Shown: piece by piece, positions 1 through 8,156 of the stretch
How positions within the stretch are numbered: the stretch's first letter is position 1
Layout of the letters: each line of letters starts with the position of its first letter
Source: Sphaerisporangium rufum
GTDB taxonomy: Bacteria; Actinomycetota; Actinomycetes; Streptosporangiales; Streptosporangiaceae
DNA: 64,000 nt
Direction of reading: 5' to 3'
NCBI RefSeq assembly: GCF_016863395.1
Contig: NZ_BOOU01000059.1
Span: 62,001-126,000, forward strand
Position numbers and translations under genes: made by a program
The notes under the pieces: generated by a model
Databases searched by the model: none
What the model saw: the letters and a program-made list of their open reading frames with translations, nothing else
Told to the model about the DNA's origin: nothing

Positions 1-2
1 CC

Positions 3-635
3 GGCCCGGACGGGCGCAGCCGGGTGATCGGCCACCAGTCGGTCGAGCGGCTGCCGGACGGCGCGACGCTGCGCCTCGGCGTGCCGCGGCACGGCCTGCG
101 CACCTACCTGGCGGTGCGCGGCGGGCTGGACGTGCCGCCGGTGCTGGGGTCGCGGGCGACCGACGTCCTGGCCGGGCTCGGCCCGGCCCGCCCCGAACCC
201 GGCTCGCTGCTGCCGGTCGGCCCGCCGCCGCGGCGCTTCCCGGTCGTCGACCAGGTGCCGGCCCCCGGCCCGCCGTCCGGCACCCCGGTGCTGGCGGTGC
301 TGCCCGGCCCGCGCGACGACTGGTTCGTCCCGGACGCGCTGCGGCTGCTGTGCTCGGCGGCCTACGAGGTGACCGTGGACAGCAACCGGGTCGGCATCCG
401 GCTGCGCGGCCCGGAACTGGTCCGGGCCCGCGACGGCGAGCTGCCGCCGGAGGGCATGGTGCCCGGGGCGCTGCAGGTGCCGCCCGCCGGGCAGCCCACC
501 CTGTTCCTGGCCGACCATCCGATCACCGGCGGCTACCCGGTGATCGCCGTGGTCACGGCCCGGGACGTCGACCTCGCCGCCCAGCTCCGCCCGGGGCAGC
601 GAGTCCGCTTCCGCCTGTGCCTGGACGCGCGGTGA
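3..635 (+). CDS. pxpC: 5-oxoprolinase subunit C family protein (biotin-dependent carboxyltransferase type), 5' end outside window
   Basis: The frame is open from the first bases of the window, so the N-terminal part lies upstream and only about 210 residues are seen. They contain the family features [19 protein letters not shown], the [14 protein letters not shown] core and the closing segment [17 protein letters not shown]. In the PxpABC complex subunit C works with PxpB to open 5-oxoproline to glutamate using ATP. The next gene is a DUF1445 hydro-lyase, a partner that commonly accompanies pxpBC, and pxpB is expected just upstream (inference). Family identity is clear; the exact substrate is not shown by the sequence. 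Confidence 0.85.
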   Translation, partial: GPDGRSRVIGHQSVERLPDGATLRLGVPRHGLRTYLAVRGGLDVPPVLGSRATDVLAGLGPARPEPGSLLPVGPPPRRFPVVDQVPAPGPPSGTPVLAVLPGPRDDWFVPDALRLLCSAAYEVTVDSNRVGIRLRGPELVRARDGELPPEGMVPGALQVPPAGQPTLFLADHPITGGYPVIAVVTARDVDLAAQLRPGQRVRFRLCLDAR

Positions 636-673
636 CCCCGCCCGTCCGGCCGTACCGAAGGGAACGCGATCCG

Positions 674-1498
674 ATGAACACGACCTCCCCCACCTTCCCC
701 GGCCCGACGCCCGACGAGGCGGCCCGGCTGACGCCCCCGCAGGCGCGGGCGCTGTTCCGCCGGGGCCACGTCTCGCAGACCTCCGGGTGGTCGGCCGGCT
801 GGACCCAGGCCAACCTGATCGCGCTGCCCCGCGATCGGGCGTACGAGTTCCTGCTGTTCGCGCAGCGCAACCCGCTGCCCTGCCCGGTGCTGGACGTCAC
901 CGAGCCGGGCGAGGTCGCCGCGTCCATCTTCGACGGCGACCTGCGCACCGACCTGCCCGCCTACCGGATCTACGAGAACGGCAGGCAGGTGGCGGAGGTC
1001 ACCGACGTCGTCGCCCACTGGCGGGACGACATGGTGTGCTTCCTGCTCGGCTGCAGCTTCACCTTCGAGTCGGCACTGCTGGCCGCCGGGGTGCCGGTGC
1101 GGCACATCGAGAACGGCACGAACGTACCGATGTACCGCACCTCGCGGCCGTGCCGGCCGGCCGGCGGGCTGGCCGGGCCACTGGTGGTCACCATGCGCCC
1201 GATCCCCGCCGAGCTGGTGGCGACCGCGGTCGGGGTCACCGCCCGCTATCCGGCGGTGCACGGCGCGCCGGTGCACGTGGGCGACCCGGCGGAGCTCGGC
1301 ATCGCCGACCTCGACCGGCCCGACTTCGGCGACCCGGTCGAGGTCCGTACGGGAGAGGTACCGGTGTTCTGGGCCTGCGGGGTGACGCCGCAGGCGGCGG
1401 TGATGCGCTCCCGGCCGCCGTTCGCGATCGGGCACGCGCCCGGCCACATGGCCATCACCGACGCCCGCGACCACGACTACAAGCTGGCCGGGCTGTAG
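674..1498 (+). CDS. DUF1445 putative hydro-lyase (D-glutamate cyclase family)
   Basis: A 274-residue protein of the DUF1445 family. Recognisable segments are [19 protein letters not shown] near residue 33, [18 protein letters not shown] in the middle and the ending [14 protein letters not shown]. The ATG is preceded by GAAGGGAAC about 6 bases away, and the gene lies 38 bases after the oxoprolinase subunit gene, so the two are probably co-transcribed. Family members have been linked to D-glutamate/5-oxoproline interconversion, which fits this neighbour. The assignment of activity is by family and context only. The next gene converges with only 4 bases between the stop codons. Confidence 0.87.
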   Translation: MNTTSPTFPGPTPDEAARLTPPQARALFRRGHVSQTSGWSAGWTQANLIALPRDRAYEFLLFAQRNPLPCPVLDVTEPGEVAASIFDGDLRTDLPAYRIYENGRQVAEVTDVVAHWRDDMVCFLLGCSFTFESALLAAGVPVRHIENGTNVPMYRTSRPCRPAGGLAGPLVVTMRPIPAELVATAVGVTARYPAVHGAPVHVGDPAELGIADLDRPDFGDPVEVRTGEVPVFWACGVTPQAAVMRSRPPFAIGHAPGHMAITDARDHDYKLAGL

Positions 1499-1502
1499 CG
1501 GG

Positions 1503-2324
1503 CTACCACCCGTATCCGGCGGCGTAGGTCACCTCGGCCAGCACCCGCTGGCCGGTGGTGTTGGGGTGGAAGTAGTCCCAGGTGCTGATCTGGGACAGCG
1601 CGAAGGGGTAGCCGAAGACGGCTCCGCCGTCGTACTTGCAGGCCGGGTGCTCGCCGCACACCCTGGCGAGCACCTGGTTGAAGTCGGCGACCCGCTGCCG
1701 CACCCGGTCGCGCCGGGCGACGTCGGCGTCGGCCGTCGAGGTGGGCTTGGCGAGCATCGACTGGCAGATGCCGAACAGCGACCAGGCGCTGCGCGCGGAG
1801 GAGCTGCCCTTGCCGACCTCCCAGAGCCGCTTGATGTCCGGCACGCTGGCCACGAAGACCAGCGCGTCCGGCAGCCCGGTCCGCAGCCGGTCCATCCCGG
1901 CGCGGAACCGGGTCTCGAAGTCGGCGACCGAGGTCATGCTCGACTCCGAGGAGGTGCAGGCGTCGTTGGCGCCGATCAGAATGGTCACGTAGTCGACGCC
2001 CTGGGCGACGGCCTTGTCGGCCTGGCCGGCCAGGTCGGCGACCTTGGCCCCGGTCTTGGCGTCGTTGTTCGCCGACAGCCCGGAGTTCACCGCCCGGATC
2101 CGGGTGTAGTGGCTGTTGACGCTGGAGTACGAACCGGTGGACCAGGACCGGGAGGTGCAGTCGACGTAGAACCCGCAGGCGTTGAAGCCGCGGGTGATGG
2201 AGTCGCCCAGCGACGCCATCGAGTCCGGGACCGGGGCCGCGACGGCGACGGCGGGTCCGGCGGCGAGGGTGACGAGGGCGGTGGCGAGGATCGTGCAGGC
2301 GACGAGGATGCGGCGGATGTCCAA
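1503..2324 (-). CDS. Secreted SGNH/GDSL-type hydrolase (lipase/esterase)
   Basis: A 273-residue SGNH hydrolase. An N-terminal signal peptide (hydrophobic stretch about residues 5-29, ending AVAVAAP) is followed by block I ASLGDSITRG with the nucleophile Ser at about residue 42, block III GAND near 118-121, and block V DYFHPN giving the Asp and His of the triad at about 250 and 253. Cys50/Cys56 and later cysteines suggest disulfides of an exported enzyme. The start is TTG, chosen because AGGAG sits 6 bases upstream in the mRNA and no better in-frame start precedes the hydrophobic segment. It probably hydrolyses lipid or acetyl esters outside the cell; the substrate is unknown. Confidence 0.9.
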   Translation of the reverse strand: MDIRRILVACTILATALVTLAAGPAVAVAAPVPDSMASLGDSITRGFNACGFYVDCTSRSWSTGSYSSVNSHYTRIRAVNSGLSANNDAKTGAKVADLAGQADKAVAQGVDYVTILIGANDACTSSESSMTSVADFETRFRAGMDRLRTGLPDALVFVASVPDIKRLWEVGKGSSSARSAWSLFGICQSMLAKPTSTADADVARRDRVRQRVADFNQVLARVCGEHPACKYDGGAVFGYPFALSQISTWDYFHPNTTGQRVLAEVTYAAGYGW

Positions 2325-2655
2325 GCGGGGCTCCTGAGGGCTCTCCCCCGATGTGATCGGTAGCCCTGAATGTGCGGCCGCTTGACCGGAACCACAACCT
2401 CACATTAGTTGTTTCTTACCAGTTAGTAACATACGACTCGGCCATACCTCCGGCCTCTGACCCCCGCCTGCCCCGGCGGCCGGGCCGGTGCGGCGGGGGT
2501 TGTGACAGGCTGGCGACCATGGGCGGGGCCGGGCGGGCGGCGCCGCGAGACGGGCGGGAACGGGAGGCGCCATCACCGGCGACGGCGACAGGACACGGCA
2601 TCCGGGCCCGGTTCCGGCGGGTGCGGTTCCGGCGGGCCCGGTTCCGGCGGATGCG
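2325..2655. other. Divergent intergenic region between GDSL hydrolase and FhuF-like genes
   Basis: About 330 bases without a credible gene. Bases 2395-2440 are AT-rich and probably hold the GDSL promoter with the inverted repeat at 2416-2429. From about 2600 to 2655 there are short direct repeats of GGTTCCGGCGG; they are in frame with the FhuF-like gene and would read as VPAGA/VPAGP/VPADA. The frame has no ATG, GTG or TTG between its upstream stop at 2503-2505 and the GTG at 2656. Confidence 0.5.
2416..2429. promoter_or_regulatory. Candidate operator: TTAC-6-GTAA inverted repeat upstream of GDSL gene
   Basis: TTACCAGTTAGTAA is a 4+6+4 inverted repeat inside a short AT-rich island about 90 bases upstream of the GDSL hydrolase start, in an otherwise extremely GC-rich gap. 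The position suits a promoter/operator of that gene. The arms are short, so chance is possible. Confidence 0.25.
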
Positions 2656-3657
2656 GTGGCGGTCGGCCGGGCACTGGCCGAGGTGTCGGCGTTCGGGCCG
2701 TACTTCGCCGTCGAGCCCGCCGGAACCGGGCGGACCACCGGCCCCGGCGAGCGCGACGGGCACGGCGACGGTGACGGGCGCGGGCGGGCCGCCGGCCCGG
2801 GCGGTGCCGGGTGGGCCGGTGCCGCCGGAGACGGCGGGGACGGGTGGCGGCCGATGGCGGAGCTGGCGACCGACACCGCGGCGCTGCGGGCGCGGATCGC
2901 CGACTTCGCGCGGCGCCTGGGCACCGGCGAGCCGCGGGTGGCGGCGTCCATCCTGTTCCAGGGGCTGGCCGCCCGGCTGTGGTCGCCGGTGGTCGGTACG
3001 GTGACCGCCCGCGGCCTGGTCCCGGTGGACGCCGCCGGCTGCCTGCGCTGGCGGCCGGCCGCCACCGGCCCGCTGCCGCTGCGCGCCGCGGCGGGCGGCG
3101 GCTGGCTCGCCGTCCCGGCCGATCTCCCGGCCGGCCGGGTGGCCGGGCTGGTGTACGACGCCGTCGTCCCCGGCCTGCTGGCGCCGCTGGCGGACGCGGT
3201 GCGCGATGTGGTGAAGATCCCGGCGGCCGTGCTGTGGGGGAACGCCGCGTCGGCGCTGGCCGGCACGCTGCGCACCCTGCCCCCGGTACGCCCGGACCTC
3301 GGGCCGGCGGCGGCGCGCCTGGTCGCCGGAGTCGTCCGCCTGGGCCTGCTGGCGGGCACCGGCGAGCCGGCCGAACCGGCGCCCGGCGTGCACTTCTTCG
3401 TACGGACCAGTTGCTGCCTCTACTACCGCGTCCCCGGCGGCGGCCTGTGCGACGACTGCGCGCTGGTGCGCCCGCCGGACCGGGCGGCCGCCTGGGCGCG
3501 CGCGGCCCGCGCGGCCGGCGCGGCGGCCCGGCACGCGGCCGGCGGAGCCGCCGGGGAAGGGGCCGATGGCGGACGGGAAGGCCGCGGGACAGACCGGGAA
3601 GAGGCCGGCGGAGGTGCCGCCGAAGGGACCGATGGCGGACGAGAGGGGCCAGGATGA
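2656..3657 (+). CDS. FhuF-like 2Fe-2S ferric-siderophore reductase family protein
   Basis: A 333-residue protein with the C-terminal FhuF cluster motif: adjacent Cys253-Cys254, ten residues, then Cys265-x2-Cys268 (CCLYYRVPGGGLCDDC), the ligands of an unusual 2Fe-2S centre in ferric-siderophore reductases. The preceding region (LWSPVVGTV, then the DAVVPGLLAPLADAV segment) matches the FhuF fold. GTG at 2656 is the first possible start after the upstream in-frame stop. ATG at 2854 is an alternative but would remove conserved-looking sequence (ALAEVSAFGPYFAVE). The gene overlaps the next one by ATGA. Beyond Cys268 is a roughly 65-residue Ala/Gly/Glu-rich tail, its last part duplicated. The role in intracellular iron release is by family. 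Confidence 0.82.
   Translation: MAVGRALAEVSAFGPYFAVEPAGTGRTTGPGERDGHGDGDGRGRAAGPGGAGWAGAAGDGGDGWRPMAELATDTAALRARIADFARRLGTGEPRVAASILFQGLAARLWSPVVGTVTARGLVPVDAAGCLRWRPAATGPLPLRAAAGGGWLAVPADLPAGRVAGLVYDAVVPGLLAPLADAVRDVVKIPAAVLWGNAASALAGTLRTLPPVRPDLGPAAARLVAGVVRLGLLAGTGEPAEPAPGVHFFVRTSCCLYYRVPGGGLCDDCALVRPPDRAAAWARAARAAGAAARHAAGGAAGEGADGGREGRGTDREEAGGGAAEGTDGGREGPG
3538..3656. repeat. Imperfect tandem duplication at the 3' end of the FhuF-like gene
   Basis: Two related segments, about 3541-3590 and 3607-3656, share the core CCGATGGCGGACG and flanking GGCGGAG...CCG...GAAGGG. In protein the pattern GGAAGEGADGGREG is followed by a second copy GGGAAEGTDGGREG. It adds a low-complexity tail beyond the FeS domain and ends exactly where the next gene starts. 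Confidence 0.7.
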
Positions 3658-4424
3658 TCGAGGACGACCTGGGACGGGCGGTGCCGGTGCCCGGCACGGT
3701 GCGCCGGGTGGTGTCCCTGGTGCCGTCGCTGACCGAGACGGTGGCCGCCACCGCGCCGGAGCTGCTGGCCGGTGCCACCGACTGGTGCTCGCACCCGGCC
3801 GGGCTGGACGTGCCCCGGGTGCGCGGCACCAAGAACCCCGACGTGCCGGCCATCATCGGGCTGGCGCCGGACCTGGTGCTGGCCAACGAGGAGGAGAACC
3901 GGCCGGCCGACCTCGACGCGCTGCGCGCGGCGGGGATCCCGGTGTGGGTGACCGTGGTGCGCACCCTGGACGACGCCCTCGCCTCGCTGCGCCGGCTGGT
4001 CGGCTCCGCCCTCGGCCGGCCGGAACCGGGCTGGCTGGCGGACGCCGGGCGGGCCTGGCGGACGCCGCCGGCCGGGCCGCCGCGGACCGCGGTGGTCCCG
4101 ATCTGGCGCCGGCCGTGGATGGTGCTCGGCCGGGACACCTTCGCCGGGGACCTGCTGCTCCGCCTGGGGGTGCGCAATCTCCACGCCGGGCACGCCGAGC
4201 GCTACCCGCGGGTACCGCTGCCGGAGCTGCTGGCCGCCCGCCCGGACCTGGTCGTGCTGCCGGACGAGCCGTACCGGTTCACCGCGCAGGACGGTCCCGG
4301 CTTCTTCCCCGGCGTACCCGCCGCCCTGGTGAGCGGCCGGCACCTCACCTGGTACGGCCCGTCGCTGGCCGAGGCGCCCGAGGTGCTCGCCGCCGCCCTG
4401 GCGGCCGCCCGCCCGGCCGGCTGA
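3654..4424 (+). CDS. BtuF-like helical-backbone metal receptor (cobalamin/siderophore-binding fold), no export signal
   Basis: A 256-residue protein of the class III periplasmic-binding fold. RRVVSLVPSLTETVAA at the N-terminus, then GATDWCSHP and PDVPAIIGLAPDLVLANEEEN, mark the BtuF/FepB type. It begins at once with MIEDDLGRAVPVP and has neither signal peptide nor lipobox, whereas binding lipoproteins of ABC importers normally do. No importer permease or ATPase is adjacent. The start ATG overlaps the FhuF-like stop (ATGA), so the two are translationally coupled, suggesting a cytosolic iron- or metal-chelate role alongside the reductase (inference). Confidence 0.85.
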   Translation: MIEDDLGRAVPVPGTVRRVVSLVPSLTETVAATAPELLAGATDWCSHPAGLDVPRVRGTKNPDVPAIIGLAPDLVLANEEENRPADLDALRAAGIPVWVTVVRTLDDALASLRRLVGSALGRPEPGWLADAGRAWRTPPAGPPRTAVVPIWRRPWMVLGRDTFAGDLLLRLGVRNLHAGHAERYPRVPLPELLAARPDLVVLPDEPYRFTAQDGPGFFPGVPAALVSGRHLTWYGPSLAEAPEVLAAALAAARPAG

Positions 4425-4441
4425 CCGGGCACGCGCCCGCT

Positions 4442-4497
4442 CCGGACCGGCCGGCCGACCCGGCACACACCTACTCCCGGACCGGCCGGCCGACCCG
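4442..4497. repeat. Short GC-rich direct repeat downstream of the metal receptor gene
   Basis: CCGGACCGGCCGGCCGACCC occurs at 4442-4461 and again at 4477-4496, 35 bases apart. Each copy contains the self-complementary CCGGCCGG, so both could form small hairpins after the preceding stop. It may act in termination; the function is uncertain. Confidence 0.5.
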
Positions 4498-4610
4498 CCA
4501 CGCCATACCGGAGGCCGGCCGGCACGCGCCTCGCGCGGCGGCGGGCGGGCACCGGTTCCGCCCCTTCCCGCCGGCGCCCGTCACTACCGGAGATGGCGGG
4601 TACCGGTGTC

Positions 4611-4616
4611 TACGCT
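4611..4616 (+). promoter_or_regulatory. Candidate leaderless -10 element (TACGCT) for mgtC
   Basis: TACGCT fits TANNNT and ends 6 bases before the ATG at 4623, so a transcript starting at the ATG itself would result. This decides the start among three in-frame ATGs. No -35 match is visible. Confidence 0.45.
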
Positions 4617-4622
4617 GGGACG

Positions 4623-5342
4623 ATGGGAGGAATGGCCGCCGGCGTGTTCACCGGTCAGGGCTGGGCCCAGCTCGGCGAGCTGGCGCTCGCCTTCCTGCTT
4701 TCCGCCCTTATCGGACTGGAACGGGAGTTCCACCAGAAAAGCGCTGGACTGCGCACGCACGCTCTGGTCGGTTTCGGTGCCGCGCTGCTGGTGCTCGTCT
4801 CGAAACACGGTTTCGACGACGTCGTCGGGCGGTACGTCACCCTCGATCCGTCCCGGGTGGCCGCGCAGATCGTGTCCGGCATCGGCTTCATCGGCGCCGG
4901 GCTCATCTTCATCCGGCGGGACGCGGTGCGCGGGCTGACCACCGCCGCGACCGTCTGGCTCACCGCCGCCGTCGGCATGGCGGCCGGTGCGGGGCTGTGG
5001 CTGCTCGCCCTCGTCGTCACCGGCGGGCACTTCGCGGTCACGGTCCTGCTCAGCCCGCTCGTCGACCGGTTGCCGCGCTCCAGGTACGCCCCGTCCCGGC
5101 TGCACCTGAGCTGCGCCGGCGGCGAGGGGGTGCTGCGGCGGGTGATCAGCGGCTGCACCGAGCGCGGGTTCGGGGTGAGCGAGCTGTCGGTCGACCGGCG
5201 GCCGCAGGCGGCCGGGACGCCGGCGGTCTCGGTATGGCTGAGCGTGCGCGGGAAGGGCTCGGTCCCTGAACTGGTCGCCGGTCTGGCGGACATCGAGGGC
5301 GTGCTTGCCGTGCTGGGCATGGACGGCGACGCCGCCCCTTGA
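4623..5342 (+). CDS. mgtC: MgtC/SapB family membrane protein
   Basis: A 239-residue protein whose N-terminal half is an MgtC domain. It has the typical segment LIGLEREFHQKSAGLRTHALVGFGAALL, then IVSGIGFIGAGLIF and GLTTAATVWLTAAVGMAAG, giving about four membrane spans. A cytosolic ACT-like C-terminal part follows (ESTER of VSELSVDRRPQ and the VPELVAGLADIEGVLAV ending). MgtC proteins act in magnesium homeostasis and low-magnesium survival. The start at 4623 is favoured by the TANNNT element. ATG 4593 (10 residues longer) or ATG 4632 after GGGAGGA are alternatives. Confidence 0.88.
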   Translation: MGGMAAGVFTGQGWAQLGELALAFLLSALIGLEREFHQKSAGLRTHALVGFGAALLVLVSKHGFDDVVGRYVTLDPSRVAAQIVSGIGFIGAGLIFIRRDAVRGLTTAATVWLTAAVGMAAGAGLWLLALVVTGGHFAVTVLLSPLVDRLPRSRYAPSRLHLSCAGGEGVLRRVISGCTERGFGVSELSVDRRPQAAGTPAVSVWLSVRGKGSVPELVAGLADIEGVLAVLGMDGDAAP

Positions 5343-5387
5343 CGGCGCCGCGGGTTTCCCCGGCCGGGGGTCGGGCAGGCAGCCCCA

Positions 5388-5837
5388 ATGCTGCGCAATC
5401 TCGTGAACGGTGTGGCCGGCGGCGTGCTCGCCACCGCGGCCATGAGCGCCGTGATGCTCGCCGGTGACCGCGCGGGCCTGCTCGGCGAGCACCCGCCCAA
5501 GCTCATCGCCCGGGCGTTCCTGCCGGGGTCCCGCCGGCGGCCCAAGCGCGGCGAGGGGGCGCTCGGCGCGGTCGCGCACTTCGGGTTCGGCGCCGGGACG
5601 GGCGCGCTGTTCGGCGTGCTCGCCGCGGGACGGCGCCCGCCGGTGCCGCTCGGCGTGGCCTACGGCCTGGCGATCTGGCTGGTCAGCTACCAGGGCTGGG
5701 TCCCGGGCCTGCGGATCATGCCTCCCGTCCACCGGGACCGGGAAGACCGCCAGGCGGTGATGGCCGCCGGCCATGTGGTCTACGGCACGACCCTGGCCCT
5801 CGCGCTCGCCCGGATGTCCCGGGCCGCCCGGGACTGA
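5388..5837 (+). CDS. Small conserved membrane protein (DUF1440/DUF6789-like), function unknown
   Basis: 149 residues with three or four predicted membrane helices: LVNGVAGGVLATAAMSAVMLA, the Gly-rich HFGFGAGTGALFGVLAAG, VPLGVAYGLAIWLVSYQGWVPGL, and VMAAGHVVYGTTLALAL. The layout (GGVLATAAMSAVM start, Pro-rich loop, histidines in the last helix) resembles small DUF1440/DUF6789-type membrane proteins, but I cannot name a function. It follows mgtC by 45 bases on the same strand and may share its transcript. Confidence 0.7.
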   Translation: MLRNLVNGVAGGVLATAAMSAVMLAGDRAGLLGEHPPKLIARAFLPGSRRRPKRGEGALGAVAHFGFGAGTGALFGVLAAGRRPPVPLGVAYGLAIWLVSYQGWVPGLRIMPPVHRDREDRQAVMAAGHVVYGTTLALALARMSRAARD

Positions 5838-5988
5838 CGAACCCGCCCGGCCCGGGGGTGTCCGGCCACGGGTACCTGGGTGTACAACCTTCGCACGGTG
5901 GCAGTAGAGCGGCGAGTGCCGCAAAACCGATCAACCGCCGGGCCGCCCGGACTAAGGTTCTGGGCGACCCACCATGCGAGGAGTGTCG

Positions 5989-6195
5989 ATGAACGAGTAC
6001 GCGGTGACCTTCGACCTGGTCGACGCCGACAAGGACGGGCTCATCTCGGCCGAGGAGCTGCTGCACCTGATGGAGGTGCTCGGCCAGCCGGTGACCAACG
6101 AGGCCGCCGAGGCGGCGGTCCGCAAGCTGGACATCGACGGCGACGGGCGCATCTCGCTGGAGGAGTTCTCCCGCTACCTCAGCGCCACCGCCTGA
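5989..6195 (+). CDS. EF-hand calcium-binding protein (two-hand, calerythrin/CabD type)
   Basis: A 68-residue acidic protein made of two EF-hands. Loop 1 is DLVDADKDGLISAEEL and loop 2 is DIDGDGRISLEEF, each with the DxDxDG positions and the closing Glu, so both should bind calcium. The ATG at 5989 is chosen because GAGGAG lies 5 bases upstream; an upstream ATG at 5974 would place that site inside the gene. TAAGGT at 5953-5958 is a plausible -10. Actinomycete genomes often carry such short calcium sensors; the partner is unknown. Confidence 0.88.
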   Translation: MNEYAVTFDLVDADKDGLISAEELLHLMEVLGQPVTNEAAEAAVRKLDIDGDGRISLEEFSRYLSATA

Positions 6196-6262
6196 CCCGG
6201 GCCGCCACCGGGCGCAGCGGGAGGCGGACCTCAGGACCGGACGCGCACGCCGGGAGGCCACG

Positions 6263-7459
6263 ATGGCGACCACCTCGGGCGACGAGCCCTGGACCTCGGT
6301 CCGGCCCGCCGTCGCGCCCCTGCTCCGCGCGGTCACCGCGGAGCTGGCCGACCAGATGGTCGCCGAGATCCAGGCCCGGGTGCCGGAATACTCCCGGCCC
6401 GCCGACGACATGTACATCAAGGTGCTGCACCTGGGCGTCGCCGAGGCGCTGCGCCGGTTCGTCGACCGGATCGAGCGGCCCCGGCAGCCGTGGGATCCGG
6501 AGGTGTTCCGCGCGATCGGGCGGGGCGAGGCCGCCGAAGGCCGCGACCTGGAGCCGTTCCAGACCGCGATGCGGCTCGGCGCGCGGGTGGCCTGGCGCCG
6601 CCTCACCGAGCAGGCCGAGCAGCTCGGCCTGGACCCGCCGACCCTGTACGACCTGGGTGAGGCGATCTTCGTCTTCCTCGACCAGCTCGCCGACGCGGCG
6701 ACCGACGGCTACAACGAGGCCCGGGCCGGGGCGGCCGGCGAGATGGAACGCCGCCGCCGCCGGCTGCTGGACCTGCTGCTCTCCCGGCCGCCCGCCTCGC
6801 CGGAGGCCATCGCCGGACTGGCCAAGGCGGCCGGGTGGCGGCTGCCGCGCACTGTGGCCGGCGTGGCGCTCGCCGAGCGCGACGACTACCGGGCGCCATC
6901 GCTCCCGCCGGACGTGCTGGCCGGCCTGGACCACGGCGACCCCTGCCTGCTGGTGCCCGATCCGGCCGGTCCCGGCCGCGTCCGGGCCGTGGAGGCCGCG
7001 CTGCGCGGCTTCCGGGCGGCGCTCGGGCCGCCGGTGCCGCTGGCCAGTGCGGCGACATCGCTGAGATGGGCCCGCGAGGCGCTCGCGCTGGCCGCGCGCG
7101 GCGTGCTCGACGACCGTCGCGGCGTGCTGCGCTGCACCGACCACATGGCCACGCTGATCGTCTTCCGGGACGAGGAGCTGGTGGCCGTGCTCGCCGAGTC
7201 CCGGCTGGCACCGCTGGCCCACCTGCGGCCGGCCCAGCGCGACCGGCTGGCCGAGACGCTGCTCGCCTGGCTGCGGTGCGGCCGGGCCGCCGGCGAGGTC
7301 GCCGCGCAGTTGCACGTGCATCCGCAGACCGTGCGCTACCGGCTCCGGCAGCTGGAGGAGCTGTACGGCGACCAGCTCGACGATCCCGACGCGCGCTTCG
7401 AGCTGGAGATCGTGCTGCGCGCCCGGCAGGCGCGCGGCGGCCCGGCGGCCCGGGACTGA
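6263..7459 (+). CDS. PucR/CdaR-type helix-turn-helix transcriptional regulator
   Basis: 398 residues. The N-terminal two thirds is a helical sensor-like domain of the type found in actinomycete PucR-family proteins (ELADQMVAEIQARVPEYSRP at the start, GEAIFVFLDQLADA near 140). The C-terminus is the PucR HTH: LAETLLAWLRCGRAAGEVAAQLHVHPQTVRYRLRQLEELYG. A good ribosome site GGGAGG lies 5 bases before the ATG. The target is not shown by the neighbours: an EF-hand gene upstream and a sigma factor downstream after a small hairpin. Confidence 0.85.
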   Translation: MATTSGDEPWTSVRPAVAPLLRAVTAELADQMVAEIQARVPEYSRPADDMYIKVLHLGVAEALRRFVDRIERPRQPWDPEVFRAIGRGEAAEGRDLEPFQTAMRLGARVAWRRLTEQAEQLGLDPPTLYDLGEAIFVFLDQLADAATDGYNEARAGAAGEMERRRRRLLDLLLSRPPASPEAIAGLAKAAGWRLPRTVAGVALAERDDYRAPSLPPDVLAGLDHGDPCLLVPDPAGPGRVRAVEAALRGFRAALGPPVPLASAATSLRWAREALALAARGVLDDRRGVLRCTDHMATLIVFRDEELVAVLAESRLAPLAHLRPAQRDRLAETLLAWLRCGRAAGEVAAQLHVHPQTVRYRLRQLEELYGDQLDDPDARFELEIVLRARQARGGPAARD

Positions 7460-7463
7460 CCCA

Positions 7464-7479
7464 CCGCGAAAGCTCGCGG
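7464..7479 (+). terminator. Small hairpin after PucR gene
   Basis: CCGCGA-AAGC-TCGCGG is a perfect 6-bp stem with a 4-base loop starting 4 bases after the stop codon. It has no U-tract, as is usual here. Confidence 0.4.
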
Positions 7480-7556
7480 CCGGAATCCGGGAACCCGGCG
7501 GGGGCGGTCCGCCATGTACGGGGTGACGATGACGAAACCCCGGAGAGGACCGTGAC

Positions 7557-8156
7557 GTGGAGAGTGCCCGGGCACTGCTCGACGGTGCCGCGCTCGACGA
7601 TTCGACGGTGATCGAGCGTTCGCTGGACCGGCCGGAGCTGTTCGCGGTCCTGTTCGACCGGTACGCCGATGAGATGTACCGGTACGCGGCCAGGCGGCTG
7701 GGCGCGGAGCCGGCCGAGGACCTGGTGGCCGAGCTGTTCCTGGTGGCGTTCCGCGGCCGCGGCCGATACGTGGCCGCGCGCGCGGACGCCCGGCCCTGGC
7801 TGTACGGGATCGCGACGAACCTGGTTTCCCAGCACCGCCGCGCCGAACGGCGGCGGGTGCGGCTCATGGCCCGGGTGCCGGCCGACCCGCCGCCGGAGTT
7901 CGACGAGCGCAGCGCCGACCGGGTCACCGCCGAGCAGTTGCAACCCCGCCTCGCCCAGGTGCTGGCCAGGCTGTCGGCCGGCGAGCGCGACCTGCTGTTG
8001 CTGGTGGCCTGGGCGGAACTGAGCTACGAGGACGCCGCGGCCGCCCTCGGCGTCCCGGTGGGCACCGTCCGGTCCCGGTTGCACCGGGTCCGGGCGAAGG
8101 TCCGCAGGGCGTTCGGCGGCACCGACCCGCTGAGTTTGGAGAACACCCATGGATGA
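7557..8156 (+). CDS. ECF-type RNA polymerase sigma factor
   Basis: 199 residues with sigma-70 region 2 (LFAVLFDRYADEMYRYAARRLG, then AEDLVAELFLVAFRGRGRY and PWLYGIATNLVSQHRRAERRR) and region 4 (LSAGERDLLLLVAWAELSYEDAAAALGVPVGTVRSRLHRVRAKVR). It starts at GTG with GAGAGGA about 7 bases upstream. The last 8 bases overlap the following gene, whose membrane-anchored product is the likely cognate anti-sigma or sigma-associated protein. The target genes and signal cannot be read from the sequence. Confidence 0.92.
   Translation: MESARALLDGAALDDSTVIERSLDRPELFAVLFDRYADEMYRYAARRLGAEPAEDLVAELFLVAFRGRGRYVAARADARPWLYGIATNLVSQHRRAERRRVRLMARVPADPPPEFDERSADRVTAEQLQPRLAQVLARLSAGERDLLLLVAWAELSYEDAAAALGVPVGTVRSRLHRVRAKVRRAFGGTDPLSLENTHG

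Noticed and set aside
2573-4177. Long minus-strand Arg/Pro-rich frames opposite the FhuF-like and metal-receptor genes
   Set aside because: Composition is typical of antisense GC-rich shadow frames; the plus strand has recognisable conserved motifs and an ATGA overlap.
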